Shown in pieces: positions 43,904 through 53,118 of a stretch of 64,000 nucleotides of DNA. The position numbers and the translations under genes are program-made. The notes beneath the pieces are model-generated. The model had not been told where the DNA came from, made no database searches, and worked only from the letters and a program-made list of their open reading frames with translations. Origin of the DNA: Flavobacteriaceae bacterium UBA7684 (GTDB lineage Bacteria; Bacteroidota; Bacteroidia; Flavobacteriales; Flavobacteriaceae). The DNA is taken from contig DLGW01000009.1 in NCBI GenBank assembly GCA_002482885.1, positions 70,007 to 134,006 on the forward strand, given 5' to 3'. Within the stretch, counting starts at the first letter, position 1. Each line of letters opens with the position of its first letter.

Positions 43904-43922
43904 TTAGGTTAGCCTAAAATAT
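43904..43922 (+). promoter_or_regulatory. DtxR/IdeR-type iron box
   Basis: The 19 bases at 43904-43922 match the DtxR/IdeR consensus TTAGGTTAGCCTAACCTAA at 16 positions, with the first 14 bases exact. It abuts the -33 element of the operon promoter at 43922-43954, as expected for a metal-dependent repressor. The regulator itself is not in the window. Confidence 0.6.
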
Positions 43923-43954
43923 TTGTAAGACAAGTCTAATTATTTTTATCTTAG
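43922..43954 (+). promoter_or_regulatory. Promoter of the di-heme/Rieske/porin operon
   Basis: TTTG (43922-43925), 21-base spacer, TATCTTAG (43947-43954), 7 of 8 matches to TAnnTTTG. The start codon is 24 bp downstream. Confidence 0.5.
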
Positions 43955-43978
43955 CGGTCTTAAAACAATTATTTAATA

Positions 43979-45169
43979 ATGAAAACAAAATTTATACTCC
44001 TCTGCATAACTTGTTTTATCGCAATTGTATCTTGTGAAAGATTTGAGCCAATTGCTCCGTCTGATGAGAACGTCCTAGATGGTCAAATTGACGGACTAAC
44101 ACCTGCTCAACAAGGACAATTCCTTCGTGGTGACGTAGCGTTTAGCGAAGTATTCACTTCTGCTAAAGGTTTAGGCCCTTTATTTGTAACCAATAGTTGT
44201 GTGAGTTGTCACGCTGGTGACGGTAAAGGAGTGCCTTTTTCTACACTTACACGTTTTGGACAATCCGATAATACTGGAAATCAATTTCTGCATCTTGGAG
44301 GTCCGCAACTACAACACAGGGCTTTGCCAGGTTATAGCCCTGAAAATTTACCAAATGGAGCCACTTTTTCAAAATTCACACCTCCTGCGGTTACAGGATT
44401 AGGCTTTTTACAATATGTAACCGATGCTGATATTATTGCTATGGCAGACCCTAATGATGCTGATGGAGATGGTATATCTGGCATTCCTCATTGGATTGCA
44501 CTCAAAAGTTTTGTAACTCCTTCAATAAACGCTATAAATCAAAACGGTATGTATATTCATCGTTTCGGTAAAAAAGCAGCTGCCTATGATTTATTCGACC
44601 AAACTGTTAATGCTTACAATCAAGACATGGGGATCACTTCACGTTTTGACTCGAATGATACTTACAGCGGTTTAAGTATAGACCCTGAAGTTTCCGATAA
44701 TACCATTCGTGATGTAGTTGCTTATTTATTAACCCTGAAAGCTCCCATCCAAAGAAATCGAAATGATGCGGAAGTTTTACAAGGCAAAAAATTATTTACC
44801 CAAGTCAATTGTGCTTCGTGTCACAAACCTACTTTGACAACAGGGTTCTCCCCTATCAATGCCTTATCTTTTAAACAATTCAGCCCCTATACAGACCTTC
44901 TGTTACACGACATGGGTAATGGTTTAGATGATGGTTACACTGAAGGAAATGCGCTAAGTTCAGAATGGAGAACACCACCACTTTGGGGTTTAGGTTTGTC
45001 ACCATCTGCACAAGGTGGAAAATATTTTTTAATGCATGATGGTAGGGCAAAAAGCATAGAAGAAGCTATTTTACTTCACGGAGGAGAAGCGACAAACAGT
45101 AGAGGCAGATATCAAAATCTTACGCAAGAAGAAAAAAATGCACTTATCAAATTTTTAAAGTCATTATAG
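43979..45169 (+). CDS. Di-heme oxidoreductase (DUF1111/DHOR family)
   Basis: A 396-residue secreted c-type cytochrome. The signal peptide is of lipoprotein type (ITCFIAIVSC, Cys19). Two CxxCH heme sites are present: CVSCH (Cys74, Cys77, His78) and CASCH (Cys278, Cys281, His282). The DHOR landmarks are GQFLRGDVAFSEVFTSAKGLGPLF, DADGDGISGI, and WRTPPLWGLGLS with FLMHDGRAKSIEEAILLHGGEA (about 330-365). The family is annotated as thiol oxidoreductase. In proteobacteria members occur in iron-regulated loci with imelysin-type proteins. Here it is the first gene of an operon with a Rieske protein and a porin, behind an iron box. Confidence 0.88.
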   Translation: MKTKFILLCITCFIAIVSCERFEPIAPSDENVLDGQIDGLTPAQQGQFLRGDVAFSEVFTSAKGLGPLFVTNSCVSCHAGDGKGVPFSTLTRFGQSDNTGNQFLHLGGPQLQHRALPGYSPENLPNGATFSKFTPPAVTGLGFLQYVTDADIIAMADPNDADGDGISGIPHWIALKSFVTPSINAINQNGMYIHRFGKKAAAYDLFDQTVNAYNQDMGITSRFDSNDTYSGLSIDPEVSDNTIRDVVAYLLTLKAPIQRNRNDAEVLQGKKLFTQVNCASCHKPTLTTGFSPINALSFKQFSPYTDLLLHDMGNGLDDGYTEGNALSSEWRTPPLWGLGLSPSAQGGKYFLMHDGRAKSIEEAILLHGGEATNSRGRYQNLTQEEKNALIKFLKSL

Positions 45170-45172
45170 CAA

Positions 45173-45607
45173 ATGGACAGAAAAGAATTTATCAAAACCT
45201 GTGGCTTTGCCTGTTTAGGAGCAACTCTTATTGTGCCACTTATTCAAGGATGTGTAGCTACAAAAAGCGTAACTGCAAACATTGAAGGAGAAAATTTATT
45301 TATTCCTCTTTCTAATTTTATTAAAGACGGAAAACCACTCAATTATCTTGTAGTAAATAATACACAATTACAATATCCAATTTATTTATTTAGGTTTTCT
45401 GATACGGAATATACCGCCCTTTATATGCAATGTACCCATCAGGGAAATGAACTAACGGCTTATGGTGAAAAGTTAGTTTGCTCTGCTCACGGCGCCGAAT
45501 TTGACAATAAAGGAAATGTAACCAATGGACCTGCGTCAAACCCATTACGAACCTTCCCTACTAGATTAGACAATCAAAATATTTTAATTTCTTTAAAAAA
45601 AGCATGA
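45173..45607 (+). CDS. Rieske [2Fe-2S] protein
   Basis: A 144-residue exported protein with a Rieske cluster site: CTH (Cys87, His89) and CSAH (Cys103, His106), followed by GAEFDNKGNVTNGPASNPLRTFP, which is the usual Pro loop. The N-terminus has a signal-like segment (FACLGATLIVPLIQGC) ending in a lipobox-like Cys near 27; RKEF precedes it, but there is no twin-arginine. It lies 3 bp after the di-heme gene and overlaps the next gene by 4 bp (ATGA). Electron transfer between the Rieske cluster and the di-heme protein in the periplasm is a reasonable inference. Confidence 0.88.
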   Translation: MDRKEFIKTCGFACLGATLIVPLIQGCVATKSVTANIEGENLFIPLSNFIKDGKPLNYLVVNNTQLQYPIYLFRFSDTEYTALYMQCTHQGNELTAYGEKLVCSAHGAEFDNKGNVTNGPASNPLRTFPTRLDNQNILISLKKA

Positions 45608-46827
45608 AACATATAATTACATCAATACTAATTTTAACATCACTCTTATCTTTTGCACAAGTAGATTCTACCTTATTCAAAAGGCAACAAACTGATACCA
45701 CAAAACAGCAACTCAATATGGATGCTGTTTATAACCGTCCCTTTTTAAGTTACGGAAAACTACCTGTTTCGGTAGGTGGTTATACAGAAGCAAACTGGCA
45801 ACACATTGGCACAGATGGTATTTCGGAAGGGCATCAATTTCAGATGCGAAGAATGACTTTATTTGTTGCTTCAACCATATCAAAGAAGATAAAGTTTTTG
45901 AGTGAAATAGAGTTTGAAGAGGGAGGTAAAGAAATCGCTATTGAATTTGCCTCACTAGACGTTGAATTCCACCCTTTACTAAACCTAAGAGGAGGTGTAA
46001 TAATGAATCCAATAGGTGCGTTTAATCAAAATCACGATGGTCCTAAATGGGAGTTTACAGACCGTCCTATTTCAGCTACTCAAATGCTTCCTGCAACATG
46101 GAGTAATGCGGGCTTTGGTTTGTTTGGCAAAACATATAAAAAAGACTGGATGTTTGGCTATGAGCTGTATCTGTCAGGTGGTTTTAATAATGCCATTATT
46201 GACAATAAAGAAAGTAAAACTTTTCTTCCTGCTTCAAAAGAAAATGCTGAACGATTTGAAGAATCAGCGAGTGGCACGCCTCTAACGACTGCCAAAATTG
46301 CAATTAGGAATAAACATTTTGGCGAATTAGGTCTATCCTATATGGGAGGAATATACAATACATTTCAAGATGACGGAATCATATTTGATGAAAAGCGAAG
46401 ATTAAATATTTTCGCCATTGATTACAATACAACTCTCTCAAAAACCAATACATTTATCACAGGCGAGTGGGCTTGGATTAATGTAAATGTTCCCCAAGCA
46501 TACACTCAGCAATACGGAAACAAACAGTATGGAGGTTTTTTAGATGTTGTTCAACCAATATTAAAGCGTAAAATGTTTGATTGGGACAATGCTACCTTAA
46601 ATTTAGCTTGCAGATTAGAGTATGTAGACTGGAATGTAGGAACTTTCAATGAAACTAACGAAAATATAGGCGATGAACTTTGGAGTATTTTGCCCGCTAT
46701 CAGTTTTAGACCGACACAGCAAACCGTTTTCCGACTGAATTACAGAATACAAAGACAAATGGATATTCTAAATAATGATCCGTCAAAAACAGCTGGTTTC
46801 AGTTTTGGAATTTCATCGTATTTTTAA
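45604..46827 (+). CDS. Outer-membrane porin (phosphate-selective porin O/P-like)
   Basis: A 407-residue protein with a cleavable signal peptide (SILILTSLLSFAQ) and the beta-barrel pattern of OprO/OprP-type porins: SVGGYTEANWQHIGTDG, QFQMRRMTLFVASTISKKIKFLSEIEFEEGGKE (about 78-110), and a closing aromatic strand GFSFGISSYF. Barrels of this family carry anions or other small solutes; specificity cannot be read here. Its start overlaps the Rieske stop (ATGA), so the three genes are coupled. With the upstream iron box, an iron-related uptake role is possible. Confidence 0.82.
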   Translation: MKHIITSILILTSLLSFAQVDSTLFKRQQTDTTKQQLNMDAVYNRPFLSYGKLPVSVGGYTEANWQHIGTDGISEGHQFQMRRMTLFVASTISKKIKFLSEIEFEEGGKEIAIEFASLDVEFHPLLNLRGGVIMNPIGAFNQNHDGPKWEFTDRPISATQMLPATWSNAGFGLFGKTYKKDWMFGYELYLSGGFNNAIIDNKESKTFLPASKENAERFEESASGTPLTTAKIAIRNKHFGELGLSYMGGIYNTFQDDGIIFDEKRRLNIFAIDYNTTLSKTNTFITGEWAWINVNVPQAYTQQYGNKQYGGFLDVVQPILKRKMFDWDNATLNLACRLEYVDWNVGTFNETNENIGDELWSILPAISFRPTQQTVFRLNYRIQRQMDILNNDPSKTAGFSFGISSYF

Positions 46828-47044
46828 AAAAACTGACTACAAAAGATATTACCCAAAACAGAGGTGAAAGGCTTTTATGACAGTTGTGTAATCCAATGTT
46901 AAACCAGCGTAGAAATGTTGAGGAGTTTTTTTTTAAATTTTATTAGTGTTCCAGCAATTAAGTTTAAATTTGATTTTATTATAAACACCTAAAAAGGTCA
47001 ATCTATTTTAGAATATAGCATATCAGGTATTTAATAAATTTTTA

Positions 47045-48130
47045 ATGAAAACAACTCAAGATTTCATCCCCAATACTACCCCACTCACTGTTGAACAAGC
47101 TAGTTTTACGTGGAGTGCGCCCAGCAACATTGCCTTAGTGAAATATTGGGGGAAAAAAGAAAATCAATTACCCGCTAATCCATCGTTAAGTTTTACCTTA
47201 AATCATTGTAAAACCATAACTACCGTAAATTTTAGTCTTAAAGAAAAACCTACTGAAGATTGGTCGTTTGATTTATTTTTTGAAGGCAAACCCAAAGACA
47301 GTTTCCGTCCAAAAATTGAAACTTTTTTTAATCGGATTGAAATTTATCTGCCATTTTTAAAAGCTTATCATTTAGAAATTCATACCGAAAATACTTTCCC
47401 ACACAGCTCTGGAATTGCCTCTTCGGCTTCGGGCATGGCGGCTTTATCCATGTGTTTGATGAGTTTAGAAAAAGAATTGTATCCGAATATTTCTGAAAAT
47501 TATTTTTACGAAAAAGCCTCTTTTTTAGCCCGATTAGGTTCTGGTAGCGCTTGCCGAAGCATTCAATCAGAATTGGTAGGTTGGGGTAAAAATGAAACGA
47601 TAAAAAACAGCACCGATTTATTTGGCGTACCTTTTTCTGAAGAAATACATTCGGTATTTAAAGAGTATCAAGACACCATTTTAATTGTTGAAAAAGGAGC
47701 TAAAACGGTTTCTAGCACCGTGGGTCATAACTTAATGATTGGTCACCCGTTTGCCGAAAAACGTTTTGATCAAGCCCACGAAAACATCCAAAAATTATCA
47801 AACGCCCTAACCAGCGGCAATCTTGAAAATTTTATGGCTATTGTAGAAAGTGAAGCTTTGACCTTACATGCCATGATGATGACTTCTATGCCCTATTTTA
47901 TATTGATGAAACCCAACACTTTAGCAATCATCCATCAAATATGGCAATTCAGAACCCAAACCAACATTCCTGTTTGTTTTACTTTGGACGCTGGTGCCAA
48001 TGTTCATGTATTGTATCCGAAGGCTTTCCAAGAAAAAGTTTTAGAATTTATTCAGAATGAACTAGTTAAATATTGCCAAGACGGTCAAATCCTTAAAGAC
48101 CATGTTGGTAGCGGAGCAAAAATGTTGTAA
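47045..48130 (+). CDS. mvaD: Diphosphomevalonate decarboxylase
   Basis: A 361-residue GHMP-superfamily enzyme that turns mevalonate 5-diphosphate into isopentenyl diphosphate. Motifs are SAPSNIALVKYWGKKE (about 24-39), the ATP-binding SSGIASSASGMAALS (about 120-134), GSGSACRSIQSELVGWG (about 160-176) and the catalytic Asp of FTLDAGANVHVLY (about 312-324). The next gene is a GHMP kinase 29 bp downstream and then a prenyltransferase. Together they form the end of the mevalonate pathway and the start of isoprenoid use. Confidence 0.95.
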   Translation: MKTTQDFIPNTTPLTVEQASFTWSAPSNIALVKYWGKKENQLPANPSLSFTLNHCKTITTVNFSLKEKPTEDWSFDLFFEGKPKDSFRPKIETFFNRIEIYLPFLKAYHLEIHTENTFPHSSGIASSASGMAALSMCLMSLEKELYPNISENYFYEKASFLARLGSGSACRSIQSELVGWGKNETIKNSTDLFGVPFSEEIHSVFKEYQDTILIVEKGAKTVSSTVGHNLMIGHPFAEKRFDQAHENIQKLSNALTSGNLENFMAIVESEALTLHAMMMTSMPYFILMKPNTLAIIHQIWQFRTQTNIPVCFTLDAGANVHVLYPKAFQEKVLEFIQNELVKYCQDGQILKDHVGSGAKML

Positions 48131-48159
48131 CTTTGCCACACTCTAAACTAACATCTTTC

Positions 48160-49110
48160 ATGAAAGGACCTTTGTTTTACTCAAAAATTCTTTTGTTTGG
48201 CGAATACGGCATCATTAAAGATTCTAAAGGATTATCTATTCCTTACAATTTTTATAATGGCGCTTTAAAAGTAACCGCCCCCGTTAATTTAAAAGATCAA
48301 GAAGAAGCTAAAAAATCCAATCAAAGTTTACTTAAATTTTGGGAGCATTTAAGCACACTTCAAGAAACAAATCCAGAAATCGTACAATTCGATTTAATCA
48401 CTTTCAAGAAAGATTTAGATCGAGGCATGTACTTCGACTCTAGCATACCTCAGGGTTATGGCGTAGGAAGTAGCGGAGCTTTAGTAGCTGCGGTTTACGA
48501 CCGATATGCACAAAATAAAATCACTGTTTTAGAAAATCTTACCAAAGAAAAATTACTAACCTTAAAAAATATTTTTTCGGTTATGGAATCTTTCTTTCAT
48601 GGAAAAAGTTCTGGACTAGACCCTTTAAACAGCTACCTAAGTATTCCGATTTTAATCAATTCTAAAGACAATATCGAAGCGACTGGTATTCCAAGTCAAA
48701 CTACCACTGGTAAAGGTGCGGTGTTTTTATTGGATTCTGGAATAGTGGGTGAAACCGCTCCCATGGTGAATATTTTTATGGAAAGCTTAAAGGACAAAGG
48801 TTTCCGAAACATGCTTAAAAACAAATTCATTAAACATACCGATGCTTGCGTAAATGACTTTTTGAAAGGTGATTTTTCATCTTTGTTTGTGAATACTAAA
48901 AAGCTCTCTAAAATCGTATTGGAAAATTTCAAACCAATGATTCCTGAACAATTTTTAGACATTTGGCAAAAAGGAATCGAAACCAACGATTACTATTTAA
49001 AATTGTGTGGTTCTGGCGGTGGCGGATATATTTTAGGATTTACTCAAGATATAGACAAAGCAAAAGCTTCATTACCTAATCATAAATTAGAAGTAGTTTA
49101 CCAATTCTAG
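48160..49110 (+). CDS. GHMP kinase, probably mevalonate kinase
   Basis: A 316-residue kinase of the GHMP fold. The substrate loop starts MKGPLFYSKILLFGEYGIIKDSKG; the ATP-binding motif is IPQGYGVGSSGALVAAVYDRY (about 97-117); the C-terminal motif is LKLCGSGGGGYILGF. The position right after mvaD and the LFGEY opening favour mevalonate kinase, which phosphorylates mevalonate at C5. The start was set at ATG 48160; an upstream TTG at 48133 would add nine residues without family support. Phosphomevalonate kinase remains an alternative. Confidence 0.85.
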   Translation: MKGPLFYSKILLFGEYGIIKDSKGLSIPYNFYNGALKVTAPVNLKDQEEAKKSNQSLLKFWEHLSTLQETNPEIVQFDLITFKKDLDRGMYFDSSIPQGYGVGSSGALVAAVYDRYAQNKITVLENLTKEKLLTLKNIFSVMESFFHGKSSGLDPLNSYLSIPILINSKDNIEATGIPSQTTTGKGAVFLLDSGIVGETAPMVNIFMESLKDKGFRNMLKNKFIKHTDACVNDFLKGDFSSLFVNTKKLSKIVLENFKPMIPEQFLDIWQKGIETNDYYLKLCGSGGGGYILGFTQDIDKAKASLPNHKLEVVYQF

Positions 49111-49152
49111 AGAAAAGCAATTCTCTTTATCAACTGGCTCACCTGAAAAACT

Positions 49153-50073
49153 ATGACCGCAACAAAACAAAACTTGTTTTGGCTTAAACTATTCGGGTTG
49201 TTCTCTGTAGTCAGGGGATATAATATTTTAGTGATTATAATTGCGCAATACTTAGCCTCTATTTTTATTTTAGCTTCCGAAAAAAGCACCCGTTCCATTA
49301 TACTGGATTACAAATTATTTCTAATTATTTTTTGTTCTTCGCTGGCCATTGCTTCGGGTTACATTATTAATAATTTTTACGATTCTAAAAAAGATTCCAT
49401 CAATAAACCCATTCGTTCTAGCTTAAATAAATTAGTAAGTCAGGAATCCCGATTGCATTTTTATTTTATACTGAATATTAGCTGCTGTTTAATCAGCTGG
49501 TTTGTTTCTTGGAAGGCGACTTTATTTTTTGGGTTTTACATCTTTTTAATTTGGCTGTATTCTCATAAAATTAAAAGAATACTTATTGCAGGTAATTTAA
49601 CCGCAGCCACCCTGGCTATTTTTCCTTTTTTTGGCATCTTTTTATACTTTAGAAGTTTATACGAGGTCGTTTTTTATCATGCGGCCTTTTTATTTTTATT
49701 GATATTAATTAGGGAATTGGTTAAAGATTTAGAAAACATTAAAGGTGATTTCGCTAATGGTTACCAAACCATTCCTGCGGTATATTCTGTAAATACTTCT
49801 AAAAAAGTAATTAGTATACTTACCTTACTTTCTTTTATACCTGTTTTTTTATTGATTGAAAGCCATACCACAGGATTAATGAATTACTATTTTTATACTT
49901 CCGGCGGCTTGTTGTTGCTTTTTTTAGTTTTAGCCTTTAACGCCCAATCCGAAAAAGAATTTTGGCTACTTCATATCCTACTTAAACTGATTATTGTTGC
50001 GGGCGTTTTTAGCATCTTGCTGATTAACCCCGATGTAATCCTAAAAAGTAGAATCATTTATTTGTTTCATTAA
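49153..50073 (+). CDS. UbiA-family prenyltransferase
   Basis: A 306-residue integral membrane enzyme with about 8-9 helices. The first aspartate-rich motif is NNFYDSKKDSINKP (about 72-85) and the second is LVKDLENIKGDFANGY (about 192-207), the sites that bind Mg-diphosphate of the prenyl donor. UbiA enzymes attach prenyl chains to aromatic or glycerol-phosphate acceptors. In flavobacteria the gene next to mvaD/mevalonate kinase is usually annotated as geranylgeranylglycerol-phosphate geranylgeranyltransferase, but the acceptor is not proven. It lies 42 bp after the kinase gene. Confidence 0.85.
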   Translation: MTATKQNLFWLKLFGLFSVVRGYNILVIIIAQYLASIFILASEKSTRSIILDYKLFLIIFCSSLAIASGYIINNFYDSKKDSINKPIRSSLNKLVSQESRLHFYFILNISCCLISWFVSWKATLFFGFYIFLIWLYSHKIKRILIAGNLTAATLAIFPFFGIFLYFRSLYEVVFYHAAFLFLLILIRELVKDLENIKGDFANGYQTIPAVYSVNTSKKVISILTLLSFIPVFLLIESHTTGLMNYYFYTSGGLLLLFLVLAFNAQSEKEFWLLHILLKLIIVAGVFSILLINPDVILKSRIIYLFH

Positions 50074-50098
50074 ACTATCTTTGACCAAAATTTAATCC

Positions 50099-51037
50099 AT
50101 GAATAATCGTTCCAACGGAAAATCGAATAATAATCGCGGAAAATCTGCACCAAAATTTTCCAACTCTAATAAAAAAGAAAGCCCTTTCAAAAAAGAATCG
50201 CCTTTTAAAAAGGACGCTCCGTTTAAAAAGGAAAATGCTTTTAAAAAACCTTTTGATGCCGATAAAAAATGGACATCAAAAGACAAACCAACAGACAAAC
50301 CCGCTCCTAAACCTGCGGCTCCAAAAAATACTAACGAAATTCGTTTAAATAAATACATCGCCAATACAGGCGTATGTTCCCGAAGAGAAGCTGATATTTA
50401 TATTCAATCGGGCAATGTTCGAGTGAATGGCGAAGTCGTTAGCGAAATGGGTAAAGTGATTAAAATCACCGACGAAGTATATTTTGACGGTTCGCTTTTA
50501 ACTCCAGGGAAAAAAGAATACATCCTTTTAAACAAGCCTAAAAACTTTTCTACCGACGAAAAAGAAGTAGGTTACCGAAATGTACGCGAGTTAGTTAAAG
50601 CCTCTGGAAATAACAGTTTACAACCGGTGGGCAGAATGGACAAAAACACTACGGGTTTATTGTTACTGACTAACGATACGGACTTGATTCGAAAATTCGG
50701 TTTACCGAACCAAAAAAGTTCCAAATTATATCAGGTTACTTTAGACAAGAATTTAAAATTCGAAGACTTAGAAAAAATAGCCAACGGACTTCATATTGGG
50801 GAACACCGTATTTATGTAGAAGAAATCACTTACATAGAAGACGAACCCAAATGCGAAATTGGATTAAAAATGAAAACACCAAACATTAAAGTCATTCGCA
50901 ACATTTTTGAACATTTACAATACGATGTTGTAAAAATTGACCGCGTTACTTTTGCGGGTTTAACCAAAAAGAATTTGCCCCGAGGCAACTGGAGGTTCTT
51001 AACCCAACAAGAAATCATCAACCTAAAAAACGTATAA
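50099..51037 (+). CDS. RsuA/RluB-family pseudouridine synthase with repeat N-terminus
   Basis: A 312-residue rRNA pseudouridine synthase. Residues about 80-130 form an S4 RNA-binding domain (IRLNKYIANTGVCSRREADIYIQ). The catalytic domain has the Asp of PVGRMDKNTTGLLLLTND (about 178-195). The first ~75 residues are low-complexity and basic, with repeats of the type KESPFKK, KKDAPFKK, KKENAFKK, KKPFD, and are probably disordered RNA-binding tails. The target uridine cannot be told; the family acts on 16S U516 or 23S U2605. It follows the prenyltransferase by 25 bp. Confidence 0.9.
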   Translation: MNNRSNGKSNNNRGKSAPKFSNSNKKESPFKKESPFKKDAPFKKENAFKKPFDADKKWTSKDKPTDKPAPKPAAPKNTNEIRLNKYIANTGVCSRREADIYIQSGNVRVNGEVVSEMGKVIKITDEVYFDGSLLTPGKKEYILLNKPKNFSTDEKEVGYRNVRELVKASGNNSLQPVGRMDKNTTGLLLLTNDTDLIRKFGLPNQKSSKLYQVTLDKNLKFEDLEKIANGLHIGEHRIYVEEITYIEDEPKCEIGLKMKTPNIKVIRNIFEHLQYDVVKIDRVTFAGLTKKNLPRGNWRFLTQQEIINLKNV

Positions 51038-51047
51038 TTATCATCAA

Positions 51048-53060
51048 ATGAAAAGGATTGCCATAACACGCTTTGTTTTATTTAACAGTGTTTTATTAGC
51101 TTTTATTTGGGCAATCTTATTTCTATACAGATTAGCGACTTGGCGCTGGGTTTATTACGATTCTGTAGCCGAAGAAACTGACAATTTATATACTTCGTTA
51201 TACATTGGGGCTAAGTTCGATTTGCGCTTGGCTCTGTTTGGTATAGCACCCGTTATGTTGTTGAGTTTGATTTTTCATACTCGATATTTTAATTCCAGCA
51301 AGTGGGCTAAATTCAACACCTATTATTTAGGAACAGTTCTGATTTTATTGAACTTGTTTTATGTATTTGACATTGGTAACTATTTGTATTTAAAGGAACG
51401 CATTAACGCATCTGTGTTGAGTTTTTTAACCAACCCCTTGATTTCTGGGCAAATGATGTGGGAATCGTATCCTGTATTTTGGATTTTAATAACGCTTATG
51501 GTAGTCAGTGCTTTACAAATCTTAATCGTTAAAAAAATCTACCTAAAGCTCACTACTTTATTTTACGATGGTTCCAAACGATTAAAAATAGCCTATACCC
51601 TTACTTTTTTATTGATTAGTATTTTTGCGGGATACGGCAAATGGTCTTATTATCCGTTGCGTTGGAGCGAAGCTTTTTTTTCCAAAAACAATGATTTATC
51701 GCAACTGACGTTAAATCCGGTATTGTACTTTGCCAATACCCTAAAAGTAAGTTCCACTACTTTTAGCACCGATGAAACCTACCAATATTTTAATCCGGTA
51801 AAAAATTATTTAGGTGCTCCTAACAATATGGCTATTGACTTTGCCAGAAGTTATACTCCTTTAAATGACAGCATTCCCCAACCCGTAAATGTAGTGGTGG
51901 TTATGATGGAATCTTTAGGTGCCCAACCTTTAGGACTATTCAACAATCCTTTAAAAGGCTCCCCTTTTATTGATTCCTTAGCGACAAAATCTTGGTTTTT
52001 ACCCAATTTTTATGTACCCCGTTACGGAACCGCCCGAACCGTTTTTACTTCGATTACAGGATTACCCGATGTGGTAGAAGACAAAACCGCATCCAGAAAT
52101 CCAAAAGCCATTAACCAACGGGTAATTTTAGACCAACTCAAAGGCATGGAAAAGCTGTACTTTTTAGGAGGCAGTGCCAGTTGGGCGAACATCAGAGCGT
52201 TGTTTACCAATAATGTTTCTGATATTAAAATTTACGAAGAAGGCAGTTACGAACAAGAAGACCGTGTAGATGTTTGGGGTATTAACGACGGGGATTTATT
52301 CCGAAATGCCAACAAAACCCTAACGGAATTACACCAAAAGAACAAACCTTTTATCGCCTATATTCAAACCTCGGGTTATCATCCGCCTTACACGGTTCCA
52401 GACCGTGAAGGCAATTACAAAAGACTAACCACTAAAGATATTTCCGAAAAAGAAGTACAAAAAGCAGGATTTGTTTCTTTAGACCAATACAATGCCTTGC
52501 GTTATTTTGACCACAACTTGCGTATTTTATTTGAATTGTCTAAAAAATCAGGCTATTATAAAAACACCGTGTTTTTACTATTTGGCGACCACAACGGACG
52601 AATCAGCCCGTACAAACACATGACCCGCCCAGATTTTGAAACTGGATTAGGACAATTACACGTACCTTTTATCATTCATGGAGACATGTTGCCTAAATGG
52701 CAAGACCACCGCATGGCTTCCTTGATGGATTTATACCCTACCATTGCCGATTTACTCAATCAGCCTTACACCAATTATACTTTAGGACGTTCTTTATTGC
52801 GCAGACCTAAAAACGACAACAGCCCCACTTTTGTATTTGATTTTTTTAATGGAAGTTTAAAACCAACCGCTATTTTACCCGAACACTATTACTTTGCAGA
52901 AAAGTCTGGTAAATCCGTACAGCCAATTTATCCGAACACCAAACTGGGTTACGACCAAGCCGACACTTCTTTTGGAAATCAAAGAGTAAAACAATTGGAT
53001 AGTTTAGCCAAAGGCATGTACCAATCTACTTTGTATTTGTATTTTAATAATAAGAAGTAG
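51048..53060 (+). CDS. LTA synthase-like membrane sulfatase-fold phosphotransferase
   Basis: A 670-residue inner-membrane protein. About five N-terminal helices (residues 8-215) are followed by an extracytoplasmic sulfatase-fold domain. Active-site features are VVVVMMESLGAQPLG (metal-binding Glu), the nucleophile Thr in RYGTARTVFTSITGLPDV (about 325-342), YHPPYTVPDREGN and LFGDHNGRISPY (about 507-518). The family includes lipoteichoic acid synthase, OpgB and phosphoglycerol transferases. A Gram-negative flavobacterium has no LTA, so it probably modifies lipids or envelope glycans with phosphoglycerol or similar groups. It is 10 bp after the pseudouridine synthase gene. Confidence 0.85.
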   Translation: MKRIAITRFVLFNSVLLAFIWAILFLYRLATWRWVYYDSVAEETDNLYTSLYIGAKFDLRLALFGIAPVMLLSLIFHTRYFNSSKWAKFNTYYLGTVLILLNLFYVFDIGNYLYLKERINASVLSFLTNPLISGQMMWESYPVFWILITLMVVSALQILIVKKIYLKLTTLFYDGSKRLKIAYTLTFLLISIFAGYGKWSYYPLRWSEAFFSKNNDLSQLTLNPVLYFANTLKVSSTTFSTDETYQYFNPVKNYLGAPNNMAIDFARSYTPLNDSIPQPVNVVVVMMESLGAQPLGLFNNPLKGSPFIDSLATKSWFLPNFYVPRYGTARTVFTSITGLPDVVEDKTASRNPKAINQRVILDQLKGMEKLYFLGGSASWANIRALFTNNVSDIKIYEEGSYEQEDRVDVWGINDGDLFRNANKTLTELHQKNKPFIAYIQTSGYHPPYTVPDREGNYKRLTTKDISEKEVQKAGFVSLDQYNALRYFDHNLRILFELSKKSGYYKNTVFLLFGDHNGRISPYKHMTRPDFETGLGQLHVPFIIHGDMLPKWQDHRMASLMDLYPTIADLLNQPYTNYTLGRSLLRRPKNDNSPTFVFDFFNGSLKPTAILPEHYYFAEKSGKSVQPIYPNTKLGYDQADTSFGNQRVKQLDSLAKGMYQSTLYLYFNNKK

Positions 53061-53118
53061 GTTATTGTTTGATCTTTTTATCTACATTTAGTGGTATCTA
53101 TAACCAATAATTTAGAAA

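Noticed and set aside
35390..46970. Direct repeats at both ends of the metal block (AATTTTATTA)
   Set aside because: The match is short and A+T-only, and expected by chance in this DNA.
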